From the NCBI RefSeq assembly GCF_026626705.1, contig NZ_JAPNKC010000001.1, forward strand, positions 10,812,001-10,876,000: a stretch of 64,000 nucleotides of DNA, given 5' to 3'. The stretch is from Pyxidicoccus sp. MSG2. Lineage in GTDB: Bacteria; Myxococcota; Myxococcia; Myxococcales; Myxococcaceae. This document shows, one piece after another, positions 20,271-29,414 of the stretch. The first letter of the stretch is position 1, and each line of letters begins with the position of its first letter. The notes below the pieces were generated by a model, which searched no databases, was not told where the DNA came from, and was given only the letters and a program-made list of their open reading frames with translations. A program made the position numbers and the translations under genes.

Positions 20271-21011
20271 TCAGGCGCCGACGAGCTGGTTGCGCTGCTC
20301 GCGCGGGTCGATGGCTCGAATGGCCGCCAGCGTGCGCGCGTCCGGCAGCGGGGTGACGGGGAGCGACTCGGGCACGCGGAAGGCGAAGCCGGTGCGCTCC
20401 GTCAGCATCTCCTCCGTCGTCCACGGGTGGCGCGCCAGCAGGCGGGCCCCGTCGGCGCCGAGCTCGAAGACGCCCAGGTCGGAGATGAGCATCGTGGGCC
20501 GGCGCGGGTCCCTCGTGGTGGCGACCTGCACCTCGGGCACGAGGTTGCGGCGGGACTGCCGGGGCACCAGGAGCACCGGCCGCTTCACCCACTGGCGCAG
20601 GGTGGCCGCGCCCGCCACGCCGGGGAACTTCGTGCGCGGCCGCTCCAGGCTGCCGCTGGCGGTCATGTTGGTGCTGCCGGTGGCATCGACTTCCGCCGCG
20701 CCGAAGAAGACGGTGTCCACGCGCCCGCGCCGCGCATGGTCGAAGAGGTCCGGAATGGTGATTTCCGCCGAGCGCCCATCCAGGTAGCCCAGGTCCTCGG
20801 AGGAGGGGAGCAACGTGGGGAGGTCCGGATCCAACGAGCCGACGCAGGCCAGGTACGTCAGGCCCGGCGCATGCGTGGCCCGCGCCACCGCAATCGCGAG
20901 GATGGCGAGCGGCGAGGCCACGCCCGTGGCCACCACGGCGCCGTCGTCAATCTGCCGCGCCAGGAGCGCAACCACCGTCTCCGCCGGAGTCGCATCGAGA
21001 CAGGCACTCAT
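20271..21011 (-). CDS. aibB: 3-Methylglutaconyl-CoA decarboxylase subunit B, glutaconate CoA-transferase-like
   Basis: A 246-residue protein of the CoA-transferase beta-subunit family. Its ATG overlaps the aibA stop by four bases. Ordinary glutaconate CoA-transferases carry a catalytic glutamate in this subunit; here the corresponding stretch reads T-Y-L-A-C-V-G-S with Cys56. As I recall, the M. xanthus AibA/AibB enzyme likewise has a cysteine at that place and acts as a decarboxylase of 3-methylglutaconyl-CoA instead of a CoA-transferase. The other family feature, the glycine-rich A-A-E-V-D-A-T-G-S-T-N segment, is present. The substitution and the operon context together support the decarboxylase role. 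Confidence 0.88.
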   Translation of the reverse strand: MSACLDATPAETVVALLARQIDDGAVVATGVASPLAILAIAVARATHAPGLTYLACVGSLDPDLPTLLPSSEDLGYLDGRSAEITIPDLFDHARRGRVDTVFFGAAEVDATGSTNMTASGSLERPRTKFPGVAGAATLRQWVKRPVLLVPRQSRRNLVPEVQVATTRDPRRPTMLISDLGVFELGADGARLLARHPWTTEEMLTERTGFAFRVPESLPVTPLPDARTLAAIRAIDPREQRNQLVGA

Positions 21012-21805
21012 GCCGCCCTCCGAGCCATCAGCGGCTCCAGGAACTCCGCCTCGCGTCCCGTCTCGGCCAGCGCGAGGTAGCGGCTCAGCATCGCGTCGTC
21101 GTGCGGGTACAGGCCCACGCAGCCCGTGGGCAGCGCGCCGCCAGGGGACAGGACGATCCGGTCCACCTGGAAGCCCGGCACGGTGACGCGGGGCAGGCGC
21201 GCCACGCGCTCCTCCACCGTGGCAATCACCCGCCGCGCCGCGCCCGCCACCAGCAGGTCCGTCGTCGGGTCCTCCATGTAGAGGTTGCCGCGCTCGTCCG
21301 CGGCGCGCGCGTGGATCAGCGCCACGTCCGGGTAGAAGGCCGGCTCCACCGTCACGCTCTGTCCCGTGAAGGGGTCCACCACCTTCCGCGGAGGCTCCGC
21401 CTGCGCCAGGCCGGACACGTCCGCGTCCGGCGCGGGGATGAAGGGAATCCCCATGGACGCGGCGCGCAGCCGCTGGACGACGCGGTAGCCGTCATGCTCG
21501 CGCCAGGAGAGGGTGCCCGCTTCAATCGCCCGCTTGAGGCAGGGCATGGGCCGCACACGGCCCTCCAGGCTCAGCGCGCCGAAGGCCAGCTCCACGCGCT
21601 CCAGGCAGCCACCCGCGACGAGGAGCTCCGCCGGCAGCGGGTTGGGCAGCGAGATGAGGCCCAGCCTCCGCTTGCCCTGGGCGATGAGCTCCATGACGAG
21701 CGCCATGGGCGCGCGGCCGAGCATGAAGCCCCCGGTGGCGAGTGATGCGCCATCCGGGATGGAGGCCACGGCCTCCTCGAGTGAGCACCAACGGGCCGTC
21801 TTCAC
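21008..21805 (-). CDS. aibA: 3-Methylglutaconyl-CoA decarboxylase subunit A, glutaconate CoA-transferase-like
   Basis: A 265-residue CoA-transferase alpha-subunit-type protein. I chose the GTG at 21805 because GTGA overlaps the aibR stop and GAAGGAG lies just upstream; the longer open frame reads back into aibR without support. Family features include the N-terminal A-S-L-A-T-G-G-F segment and a region reading D-V-A-L-I-H-A-R-A-A-D-E-R-G-N. It should pair with AibB to form the decarboxylase that converts 3-methylglutaconyl-CoA to 3,3-dimethylacrylyl-CoA. The overlaps on both sides favour equal translation of the two subunits. Confidence 0.88.
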   Translation of the reverse strand: MKTARWCSLEEAVASIPDGASLATGGFMLGRAPMALVMELIAQGKRRLGLISLPNPLPAELLVAGGCLERVELAFGALSLEGRVRPMPCLKRAIEAGTLSWREHDGYRVVQRLRAASMGIPFIPAPDADVSGLAQAEPPRKVVDPFTGQSVTVEPAFYPDVALIHARAADERGNLYMEDPTTDLLVAGAARRVIATVEERVARLPRVTVPGFQVDRIVLSPGGALPTGCVGLYPHDDAMLSRYLALAETGREAEFLEPLMARRAA

Positions 21806-22518
21806 GGCTTCTCCTTCGGAGCCGCGCCCGGGACTGCGACCGAGGCCGCGTCCGCCGCGTCGGTGCCGGTGGCGCGGGGCACCACGCGCAACGACGACGT
21901 GCCCGGCTGTCCCTCCACGGCCGCCGCGACGACGGGCGGGAAGAGCATGTCCACCATGCCGTCGGCGATCTGGTCGTCCGAGAGCCGCCCGTCCGGCTTG
22001 AACCACTTGTAGACCCACAGCACCATGCCCAGGAACGAGAACGCGCCGATGGTGGGGTCCACCGGGCGGATGCGTCCCGCCGCCGAGGCCTGGGCGAAGG
22101 CCTCCTCCAGGAAGTCCACGTACTTCTTCTTCCGGGCGTCGATGAACGCGCGCGCCTCACCCGTCAGCGTGGCGTGCTCGTGGAGGATGATGATGACCTC
22201 CTTGCTCCACCCCCGCGTCACCAGCAGGATGTTGTGGCGCATGCACGCGCGCAGCCGCTCCACCGGGTCTTCGATGCCCTGCACGCGCGAGAGGACCTGC
22301 TCCTCGAACACGTCCATCCCGTAGTTCATGATGGCGAAGAGGAGCTGCTCCTTGTTCTGGATGTGGTGGTAGAGCCCCGCCTTCGTCATCCGGCACGCGG
22401 CGGCGATCTCCTGCATCGACGTGCCCTCGTAGCCGCGCTCGCAGATGAGCCGCGCCGACGTCTCGAGGATGGCCCGGTAGCGCTCCCCCTCATCCGGCTT
22501 CCGCCCGCTGTGCGTCAC
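21802..22518 (-). CDS. aibR: TetR-family regulator AibR
   Basis: A 238-residue TetR-family protein with the N-terminal helix-turn-helix (about residues 25-70, M-Q-E-I-A-A-A-C-R-M-T-K-A-G-L-Y-H-H) and a long helical ligand domain. The GTG start at 22518 is preceded by AAAAGGAG. It is the first gene of the operon, so it probably autoregulates through the palindrome 46 bases upstream. In M. xanthus AibR represses the aib operon and responds to isovaleryl-CoA, matching the pathway product. The C-terminal tail after residue 195 is rich in Ala, Pro and Thr and probably disordered. Confidence 0.88.
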   Translation of the reverse strand: MTHSGRKPDEGERYRAILETSARLICERGYEGTSMQEIAAACRMTKAGLYHHIQNKEQLLFAIMNYGMDVFEEQVLSRVQGIEDPVERLRACMRHNILLVTRGWSKEVIIILHEHATLTGEARAFIDARKKKYVDFLEEAFAQASAAGRIRPVDPTIGAFSFLGMVLWVYKWFKPDGRLSDDQIADGMVDMLFPPVVAAAVEGQPGTSSLRVVPRATGTDAADAASVAVPGAAPKEKP

Positions 22519-22563
22519 GTGTGCTCCTTTTCATGGAGACTGTAATTTTATTGAACCTAACTG

Positions 22564-22579
22564 CCTACCGACCGGTAGG
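22564..22579. promoter_or_regulatory. Probable AibR operator palindrome
   Basis: The sequence is CCTACCG-AC-CGGTAGG, two perfect 7-base arms with a 2-base spacer. It lies in the divergent gap between aibR and the secreted protein gene at 22774, inside an unusually AT-rich stretch (22535-22565) that may hold the promoter. The ACCNNCCGGT-type core is typical of TetR operators. Confidence 0.7.
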
Positions 22580-22773
22580 TAACACGTGGCAACGCATGGA
22601 GTCAATCCTCTGCGTGCGGGTGTCTCCGACGAGGGGTGCTGTGTTTTCGGGGGGTTTCCGCGGAGATGGCGGAGCAGGGGAGGCGTCCGCGCCGTCACTT
22701 GATTGGCAGGGTGGGCGTCAGGCGAGCCACCTAAGGTTCGCACCTCACCCCGTCACGCAGCATGGAGGTTCAC

Positions 22774-23616
22774 ATGCGTCTCATCCCCCTGTGGGCTGGT
22801 GCCATCCCCCTCTTCGCGGCCGCGTCCGCGCAGGCCCAGTTCATCACCCCGACGGAGGGCACCCGCTCGGTGTCCGCCACGGTCATCGCCAAGGATGAAG
22901 GCATCACCAACGTCAACGAGTCGGACTCTCGCCAGACGAGTGGCTTCGCGGCCTTCAACGAGAGCCTGGTGCTGAAGGCCAGCGACTTCCCGCAGTACGA
23001 CGACACGCACAGCCACGCGGACGCGAATGGCTCGGGCACGGAGACGTCGAGCATCACCGGGTCGAGCATCAGCGCGGAGGTGTCGGCCAGCGCGAATGGC
23101 ACCACGCAGTCCGCCCTGTCTCGCGGGTATGCGACGGGCAACGCGGACTTCTATCTGACGTTCCAGCTCAACCGCTACGCCCGCTACACCGTGGCCGGCG
23201 ACGCGACCGCCGACACCACCGCGAACGTGTACGGGGGCTCCACGGCGCTCGTGCACATCGCGAGCCTCACCACCGGCGTGCCGGTGCTCTCCATCGACAT
23301 CGGCAACACGGACGCGGACTCGGTGCGCCGCAAGGGCTGGCTGTTCCCGGGGCCCTTCACGCTGCAGGGTGACGTGTCCGCGCTGGTGGACGCGAAGGCG
23401 GGCACCGCCGGCACGGCGAGCTCGTGGTGGAAGATGGACATCCGGTTCTTCTGCCCGTCCGACTACGACACCAACGGCACCGTGAACCTCGCGGACCGGG
23501 ATGCGTTCCTCAACGCGTGGAACGCGGGCAGCCTGGACGCGGACGCGGATGGCAATGGCGTGGTGAACAGCACGGACCGCACCACGTTCCTGCTGGCGTA
23601 CGGCGCGGGCTGCTGA
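22774..23616 (+). CDS. Secreted protein with C-terminal dockerin-like repeat pair
   Basis: A 280-residue protein. ATG at 22774 is preferred over ATG at 22762 because GGAGG at 22764-22768 sits five bases before it. A classical signal peptide (MRLIPLWAGAIPLFAAASAQ, with AQA before the likely cleavage) leads into a Thr/Ser-rich beta-type domain of about 190 residues that I do not recognise. The last 65 residues contain two Ca-loop segments, D-T-N-G-T-V-N-L-A-D-R-D and D-A-D-G-N-G-V-V-N-S-T-D-R, spaced as in type I dockerins, and a Cys at each end (FFCPSDYD and GAGC*). It is divergent from aibR but has no obvious link to that pathway. The dockerin-like call is by motif only. Confidence 0.75.
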   Translation: MRLIPLWAGAIPLFAAASAQAQFITPTEGTRSVSATVIAKDEGITNVNESDSRQTSGFAAFNESLVLKASDFPQYDDTHSHADANGSGTETSSITGSSISAEVSASANGTTQSALSRGYATGNADFYLTFQLNRYARYTVAGDATADTTANVYGGSTALVHIASLTTGVPVLSIDIGNTDADSVRRKGWLFPGPFTLQGDVSALVDAKAGTAGTASSWWKMDIRFFCPSDYDTNGTVNLADRDAFLNAWNAGSLDADADGNGVVNSTDRTTFLLAYGAGC

Positions 23617-23655
23617 CGCCGGGAGCAGTTCTCCCATCGCGGGCGTTGCCGAGGA

Positions 23656-23688
23656 CTCCGGTGTGGGAGGTGGCCTCCCGCACCGGAG
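23656..23688. terminator. Hairpin between convergent genes
   Basis: Arms 23656-23670 and 23674-23688 form a 15-bp stem with one G-U pair and a 3-base loop. It lies between the dockerin-like gene stop and the defensin-like peptide gene stop, so it can terminate both. Confidence 0.8.
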
Positions 23689-23765
23689 CAGGGCTTCGCT
23701 CCCCCGCTGGCGGGGTTTCCGCGGGGCGAGCGGGCTTCGACCGGCGTCCGGCGACGCCCGGAGCC

Positions 23766-23975
23766 TCAGTAGGCGTAGAAGCAGACGCAGACAGTGCCGT
23801 CGCACCGGCCGTAGCTGAAGCCCTCCTCGATACACTGGTTGACGCAATTCACCTCGCAGTAGGAGCCCGGCTCACTGGGCGTCGGTGCGAGTACCCGCGT
23901 GGCACTGAACGACACGACGGCACCTGCGGTCACGGCGAGCAACAGCTGTGCGGCCTTCTTCGCGGAGCGAATCAT
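23766..23975 (-). CDS. Defensin-like secreted peptide (CS-alpha-beta cysteine pattern)
   Basis: A 69-residue peptide. ATG at 23975 follows GGGAG at about seven bases; the longer frame upstream has no such signal. Residues 1-30 form a signal peptide or membrane anchor (basic MIRSAKKAAQ, then LLLAVTAGAVVSFSATRVLA). The mature part of about 38 residues has exactly six cysteines: C-x3-C-x3-C-x9-C-x4-C-x-C, ending CVCFYAY. The C-x3-C helix half, the Gly-x-Cys gamma-core (YGRCDGTVC) and the terminal C-x-C are the arrangement of invertebrate and fungal CS-alpha-beta defensins. From memory, a defensin-like peptide was described in the myxobacterium Anaeromyxobacter and a myxobacterial origin of defensins was proposed, so the taxon fits. 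Activity and fold are inferred. It is monocistronic, facing the dockerin-like gene. Confidence 0.75.
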   Translation of the reverse strand: MIRSAKKAAQLLLAVTAGAVVSFSATRVLAPTPSEPGSYCEVNCVNQCIEEGFSYGRCDGTVCVCFYAY

Positions 23976-24132
23976 TTGTGCTCTCCCGGATGGGGTTGTG
24001 CGCAGCGCCCCGGCAATCCCGTGGACGCCGCGACTCGAAGAGTAGCAGAACCTGGAAAACGCGGTTTCAAGGAGGCGCCAGGGGCCTTCGGGGAGGCCGG
24101 GCCTCCGCGTGCCCGCTAGACTCGCGGGCCCC

Positions 24133-26233
24133 ATGCGGTACGCCCTGCTCCCCATCCTGCTCCTGTGCGCCGCGCTCACCAGCGTGGGCATGGGGGTGCT
24201 CACGCTGCTGGAGAGCAACCGCGCGGCGCTGGCGCGGCAGTTCGCGGTGGACCGGCAGGCCCAGCTCGACGAGGCCACGCGGGGCGTTTCGGAGACGCTG
24301 GAGGACGTGGGCGAAGATTTGCGCTTCGCCGGTGAGCTGTTGTCCCAGCCCGGCAGCGACGCCGAGCACCGGCGCGAGTTGCGCGCCCTGCTGGAGGCGG
24401 TGGGTCAGTACAAGGTCATCGTCGCCTACGACGCGGAGGGGCGCGAGCGACTGCGCCTGTTGGACCGGCGCACCGGCAAGCAGGTGTCTCGCGGCGCCAT
24501 CCTCCCGCAGATGGCGGAGGCGGCCCGGCGCGCCCTGCAGCGGCCTCCCGGTGACATCACCACGTCTCCACCGCTCGGAGAGGGCCAGGGCTGGCTGCGC
24601 GTCATGGCCACCGCGCTGCCCGTGGCCAAGGGCCGGCCCGCGGGCGCTGTCGCCGTGCTGGTGGACACGGAGACCTTCTTCACGCCGCTGCGCATCGTCA
24701 CCTCGGACCCGGAGGCGCGACTGTTGCTGGTGGGCGCGCATGACCAGCCCACGTCCGCCAGCGATGCGAAGCTCGCGGACTGGTACCGGCGGTTGGACGC
24801 GGAAGGAATGCTCGTTCCGGGCTTCGCGTCGATGGCGGCGCGGATGAAGGAAGGTGAGCGCGGCACGCTCCCGCTCGGCGAGGACGAGGCGGAGCGGCTG
24901 GGGCTCGGGCGCGCGGAGGCCGTCGCCGTCTTCACGCCCATCCGCCTCCGGGGTGGCAACAACTGGGCGGCGGCCACGCTGGTGTCCACCGCCGCGCTGC
25001 GCTCTCACGAACAGGGGCTCGTCTGGAGGCTGGCGGGCGCGGCCCTGCTGGTGGCCCTCTTCCTGGTGACGTTCGCCGTGTACGTGGTGCTGGCCCAGCG
25101 CCGCGCGGCCGCCCTGCGCGAGAGCCGCCGCCACGCGGACCAGCTCGCCCACCTGCACGACAAGACGCAGAAGATTCTCGACCACATCCCCGCCGGAGTG
25201 CTCGCCCTCACCGAGGATGGCCGCATCAGCGCCGTCAACCAGGTGCTGCGTGCCCGCATGCCGGAGCGCGCAGTGGGCGCCCCGCTGGCCGCTGCCTTCC
25301 CCCAGGCCCCGGAAGCCGTGGTGTCCCGCCTGCGCGCGCTGGCGGAGGCCGCCGCCACCGAGGCGCGCCCCCACAGCCTGCTGGGCGAGCCGCTGGCCCT
25401 CTTCGGCGACGAGGGCCGCTTCAACCTGCACGCGGTGCCGTTGGAGGCGAGAGACCCGGACGTCCGCACGCTGCTGGTGGTGGAAGACCTGAGCAACGTG
25501 CGTGCGCTGGAGACGCAGCTGTTGCGCGCGGAGAAGCTGGCCACGGTGGGCGTGCTCGCCGCGGGCATCGCCCACGAGATTGGCACCCCGCTGGGCGTGG
25601 TGCGCGGGCGGGCGGAGTACGTGCTCGGCAAGCTGGGGTCGGGGCACCCACAGGGGCCCGGCATCGCGGTCATCATCGAGCAGATAGACAGGGTGAGCCG
25701 CACGCTGCGGCAGCTCCTGGACTTCTCGCGCCTGCAGCCCACGGCGGTGCGGCCGGTGTCGCTGGGGCCCATCGTCCGCGACGTGCACGAGCTGCTGCGC
25801 GTGGAGGCGGAGCGCCGCAAGGTGAGCCTGGAGCTGGACGTGCCGGACGCGCTGCCGACGCTGGCCGCGGACCCGGACCAACTGCAGCAAGTGTTGGTGA
25901 ATCTGGCGCTCAACGCGTGTGACGCATGCGGCCCGGGTGGGCGGGTGAGGCTGGCGGCCTCCGGGCCGGATGGCTCGGCGGCGGGGACGTGGGGGCTGGT
26001 GTCGCTCACCGTGCGGGATGACGGCTGCGGTATTCCGCGCGAGAGCCTCAACCAGGTGTTCGACCCGTTCTTCACCACCAAGAAGCGGGGGCAGGGCACG
26101 GGGCTGGGCCTGACGATGGTGGCCCACGTCGTGCGCAACCATGGCGGGCGCATCGAGCTGGAGAGCGAGCCGGGGCAGGGGACCTGCGTCACCGTGCTGT
26201 GGCCCGCCACGCCGTCCGCCGTCGAGGAGCGAC

Positions 26234-26244
<11 letters not shown>
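24133..26244 (+). CDS. Membrane sensor histidine kinase, NtrB-like
   Basis: A 703-residue kinase. ATG at 24133 places the first transmembrane helix directly at the N-terminus (MRYALLPILLLCAALTSVGM). An extracytoplasmic sensor of about 270 residues follows, then a second membrane helix near 298-318 (LAGAALLVALFLVTFAVYVV). A PAS-like region spans 350-450. The HisKA domain has His481 (GIAHEIGTPLGVV), and the ATPase domain has N box (NLALNACDACG), G1 (DDGCGIP) and F box (FDPFFTT). Its stop overlaps the start of the sigma-54 activator by 11 bases, so the two are certainly partners. Confidence 0.92.
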
Positions 26245-27592
<1,348 letters not shown>

Positions 27593-27622
27593 GGGCCTCG
27601 GAGCACCACCTGGGGCGGGGTG

Positions 27623-27647
27623 CGCGGAAGGGCGGTGGCCTTCCGCG
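27623..27647 (+). terminator. Hairpin after the sigma-54 activator gene
   Basis: Arms 27623-27631 and 27639-27647 form a perfect 9-bp GC stem with a 7-base loop, 30 bases past the stop. There is no T-run, as is common in myxobacterial DNA. Confidence 0.55.
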
Positions 27648-27754
27648 TCGCCGGGATGTCCACCCGCGCTCCGGCCTCGCCGTGGGGATGTGGGGTGTTG
27701 TCCGCTGCTTCGGCCCGGAAGGCACTCCGCCACGGGCGAGCACGGCGGGGAGCG

Positions 27755-27820
27755 GCACCGTGGCAATCCGCCATATCGGGCTGGCGCGATGCCACGGTGC
27801 GTGGCCTCCGGGCCACGGTT
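27755..27820. promoter_or_regulatory. Candidate enhancer dyads for the sigma-54 activator
   Basis: GCACCGTGGC (27755-27764) and its exact reverse complement GCCACGGTGC (27791-27800) form a perfect 10-base inverted repeat. Further related boxes GGCCACGGTT (27811-27820) and CGCCACGGGC (about 27729-27738) lie nearby. They sit roughly 20-110 bases upstream of the putative -24 element, where NtrC-type activators usually bind. The nearest activator gene is immediately upstream. Confidence 0.55.
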
Positions 27821-27836
27821 TCGAGGGGAGGCGCAC

Positions 27837-27852
27837 GGGCATGGGCATTGCT
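27837..27852 (+). promoter_or_regulatory. Putative sigma-54 (-24/-12) promoter
   Basis: The sequence is GGGCAT-GGGCA-TTGCT against the consensus TGGCAC-N5-TTGCW. The invariant GG and GC dinucleotides have the correct 12-base offset. Initiation about 12 bases downstream would fall almost at the GTG start at 27865, implying a nearly leaderless message for the first gene. Confidence 0.55.
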
Positions 27853-27864
27853 TGATTTCCGCCG

Positions 27865-28278
27865 GTGGAGTCTTCGCGCACAGCCCGGGCCCTCCTGGTG
27901 GGAGGGGATGCCTCGCTCAGCTCGCTCCTGACGGACGTGCTGGGGGAGCTGGGCATCGCCCTGGAGTTGGATGGACCTGGGCTGGCGGTGCGGCCCGACC
28001 TCGTGCTGGTGCACGTGGAGCGGGGCGAGGGCATCCAGCGACTGCTGGCCCGGGCCCGGGAGCTGATGGGCCAGGGGCCGCTCATCGTGCTGGTGCCGTT
28101 CGCGGATGAGCGGCTGGTGCAGCTCGCGCTGCGGCTGGGGGCGCGGGACTGCTTCGCGCTGGGCCGTCCGCTGGAGGAGCTGCGCCGGATGCTGCGGGAA
28201 CACCTGCCCGCCGCGCGGGGCTCCACGTTGACCTCTTCCGGCGGGGCCGTGCCGCCGTCCTCAGGAGACGATTCATGA
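27865..28278 (+). CDS. Degenerate receiver-like protein
   Basis: A 137-residue soluble protein with alternating hydrophobic strands and helices as in response-regulator receivers (RALLVGGDASLSSLLTDVLG, PDLVLVHVE, PLIVLVPFAD). The phosphorylation machinery is missing: the first acidic pair is Gly-Asp, the phospho-acceptor position reads His50, and no conserved Lys is present. It may be a phosphorylation-independent receiver-like adaptor. The only start is GTG 27865, with weak ribosome-site signal, just after a putative sigma-54 promoter. ATGA at 28275 couples it to the next gene. The C-terminal 20 residues are low complexity. Confidence 0.65.
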   Translation: MESSRTARALLVGGDASLSSLLTDVLGELGIALELDGPGLAVRPDLVLVHVERGEGIQRLLARARELMGQGPLIVLVPFADERLVQLALRLGARDCFALGRPLEELRRMLREHLPAARGSTLTSSGGAVPPSSGDDS

Positions 28279-28778
28279 TGAAGCCACAGGCCGCGGTCCT
28301 GCTGCCCAATGTCCTCGTGTTTCCGCAGCGCCCGGTGGCGGTGGCACAGCCCCCTCCCGCCGAGGTGCCGTTGTTCCAGGCGCACGGAGTCCTCGTCACG
28401 TCCGACTGCGTGGTGGCCCGGGGCCGCACCCAGCCCCTCGCGGACGTGCTGCGCGTGGAGTCCATCCGTCACTCGCCGAGCCTGCGGCCCGTGCTGGCCA
28501 CGCTCGCGCTGTCCATGAGCGTGGGGCTCCCATTGCTGTCCGCGCTGTCGGTCGCGGCCTCGGCGCAAAGAGGGCTCTACGAGGCCGGGCTGGTCCTGCT
28601 CGCGCTGGCCTTCTTCGGCTCCATCGCCCGGCTCCTCTTCGCGGAGGACTCGTACCAGGTGGTGGTGCACACTCGGGACGGAGCGTGGAGGGTGCTCGCC
28701 CTCCAGGAGGCCCGGACGAGCACGCGGCTGACGGCGCTGATTCAGGAAGCGGCGGCCTCGGCGGTGCGGCGGCGCTGA
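28275..28778 (+). CDS. Small two-helix membrane protein, DUF6232-like
   Basis: A 167-residue protein starting with ATGATG, overlapping the previous stop by four bases. The N-terminal half contains a short beta module (GVLVTSDCVVARGRTQPLAD, then V-L-R-V-E-S-I-R). Two membrane helices follow at about 76-98 and 100-120, and then a cytosolic tail with a beta strand (SYQVVVHTRDGAWRVLALQ) and a helix. This layout, a substrate-independent PH-like strand set with an internal TM hairpin, resembles DUF6232 proteins; I am only moderately sure. Function is unknown. It is co-transcribed with the degenerate receiver and probably controlled by the sigma-54 activator upstream. Confidence 0.65.
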   Translation: MMKPQAAVLLPNVLVFPQRPVAVAQPPPAEVPLFQAHGVLVTSDCVVARGRTQPLADVLRVESIRHSPSLRPVLATLALSMSVGLPLLSALSVAASAQRGLYEAGLVLLALAFFGSIARLLFAEDSYQVVVHTRDGAWRVLALQEARTSTRLTALIQEAAASAVRRR

Positions 28779-28838
28779 GGCCTGACACGGAGCGGCACTC
28801 CCTGCCTGCTCCGTTCTTCCAGGGCAGGGCAGGACCGT

Positions 28839-29160
28839 GGAATGACGGTTCCTCCCACGTCTCGCCGGCCTCGGGTGGAGGCGGGAGGAAGCCTTCTTCC
28901 AGCTTGCCGAGTGCGGTGCATGGCGGAATGAGCGTTCCTTCCACGCTGCTCCGCTCGCGGGGGCGGAGGCGGAATGAGCGTTCCTTCCACGCTGCTCCGC
29001 TCGCGGGACGGAGGCGGAATGAGCGTTCCTTCCATGCTGCTCTGCTCGCGGGGCGGAGGCGGAATGAGCGTTCCTTCCGGCTTGCCGGGCGCGGGGCCGA
29101 GGCGGAGGGACAGGACGTTCCGTCCACCTTGCCAATCGCTGGGCCGGGCGGCAGCGCGGG
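28839..29160. repeat. Intergenic minisatellite, 45-48 bp units
   Basis: This is the main content of the 636-base gap 28779-29414. The anchor GGAATGAGCGTTCCTTCC or close variants recurs at 28839, 28887, 28925, 28971, 29016, 29061 and about 29109, giving steps of 48, 38, 46, 45, 45 and 48. The three central copies are nearly identical and contiguous; outer copies are decayed. Each anchor contains a small dyad (GGAA...TTCC). No spacers exist, so this is not CRISPR. 29161-29414 holds nothing else I can identify apart from the next gene's ribosome site. Confidence 0.85.
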
Positions 29161-29414
29161 GTAACGGGCCGCTCCGCCATCACGATGCCTGCCTGGGTAT
29201 CCGGACGCGCGGGGGCTGGCCTGTGAGGGGGCCCCGGGTCTTCCGCCTGGAAGCAGGGCGACGGCCATGCCATCCGGAGCTCGCGCCGGTGCCGTGCTTA
29301 CCTTCAAGGCTGTCGCATGCCCGCGTGGCGATCCGCCTTCCCAGGGCAGCAGGGAGGGGCGGCCCTGGCTGGTTGACCGGGTACGCCCGACGGGCCCCGA
29401 GGCGGAGGTGGGGC

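Noticed and set aside
28839..29160. Possible CRISPR array
   Set aside because: Units are contiguous and diverge gradually; there are no unique spacers and no cas genes nearby.
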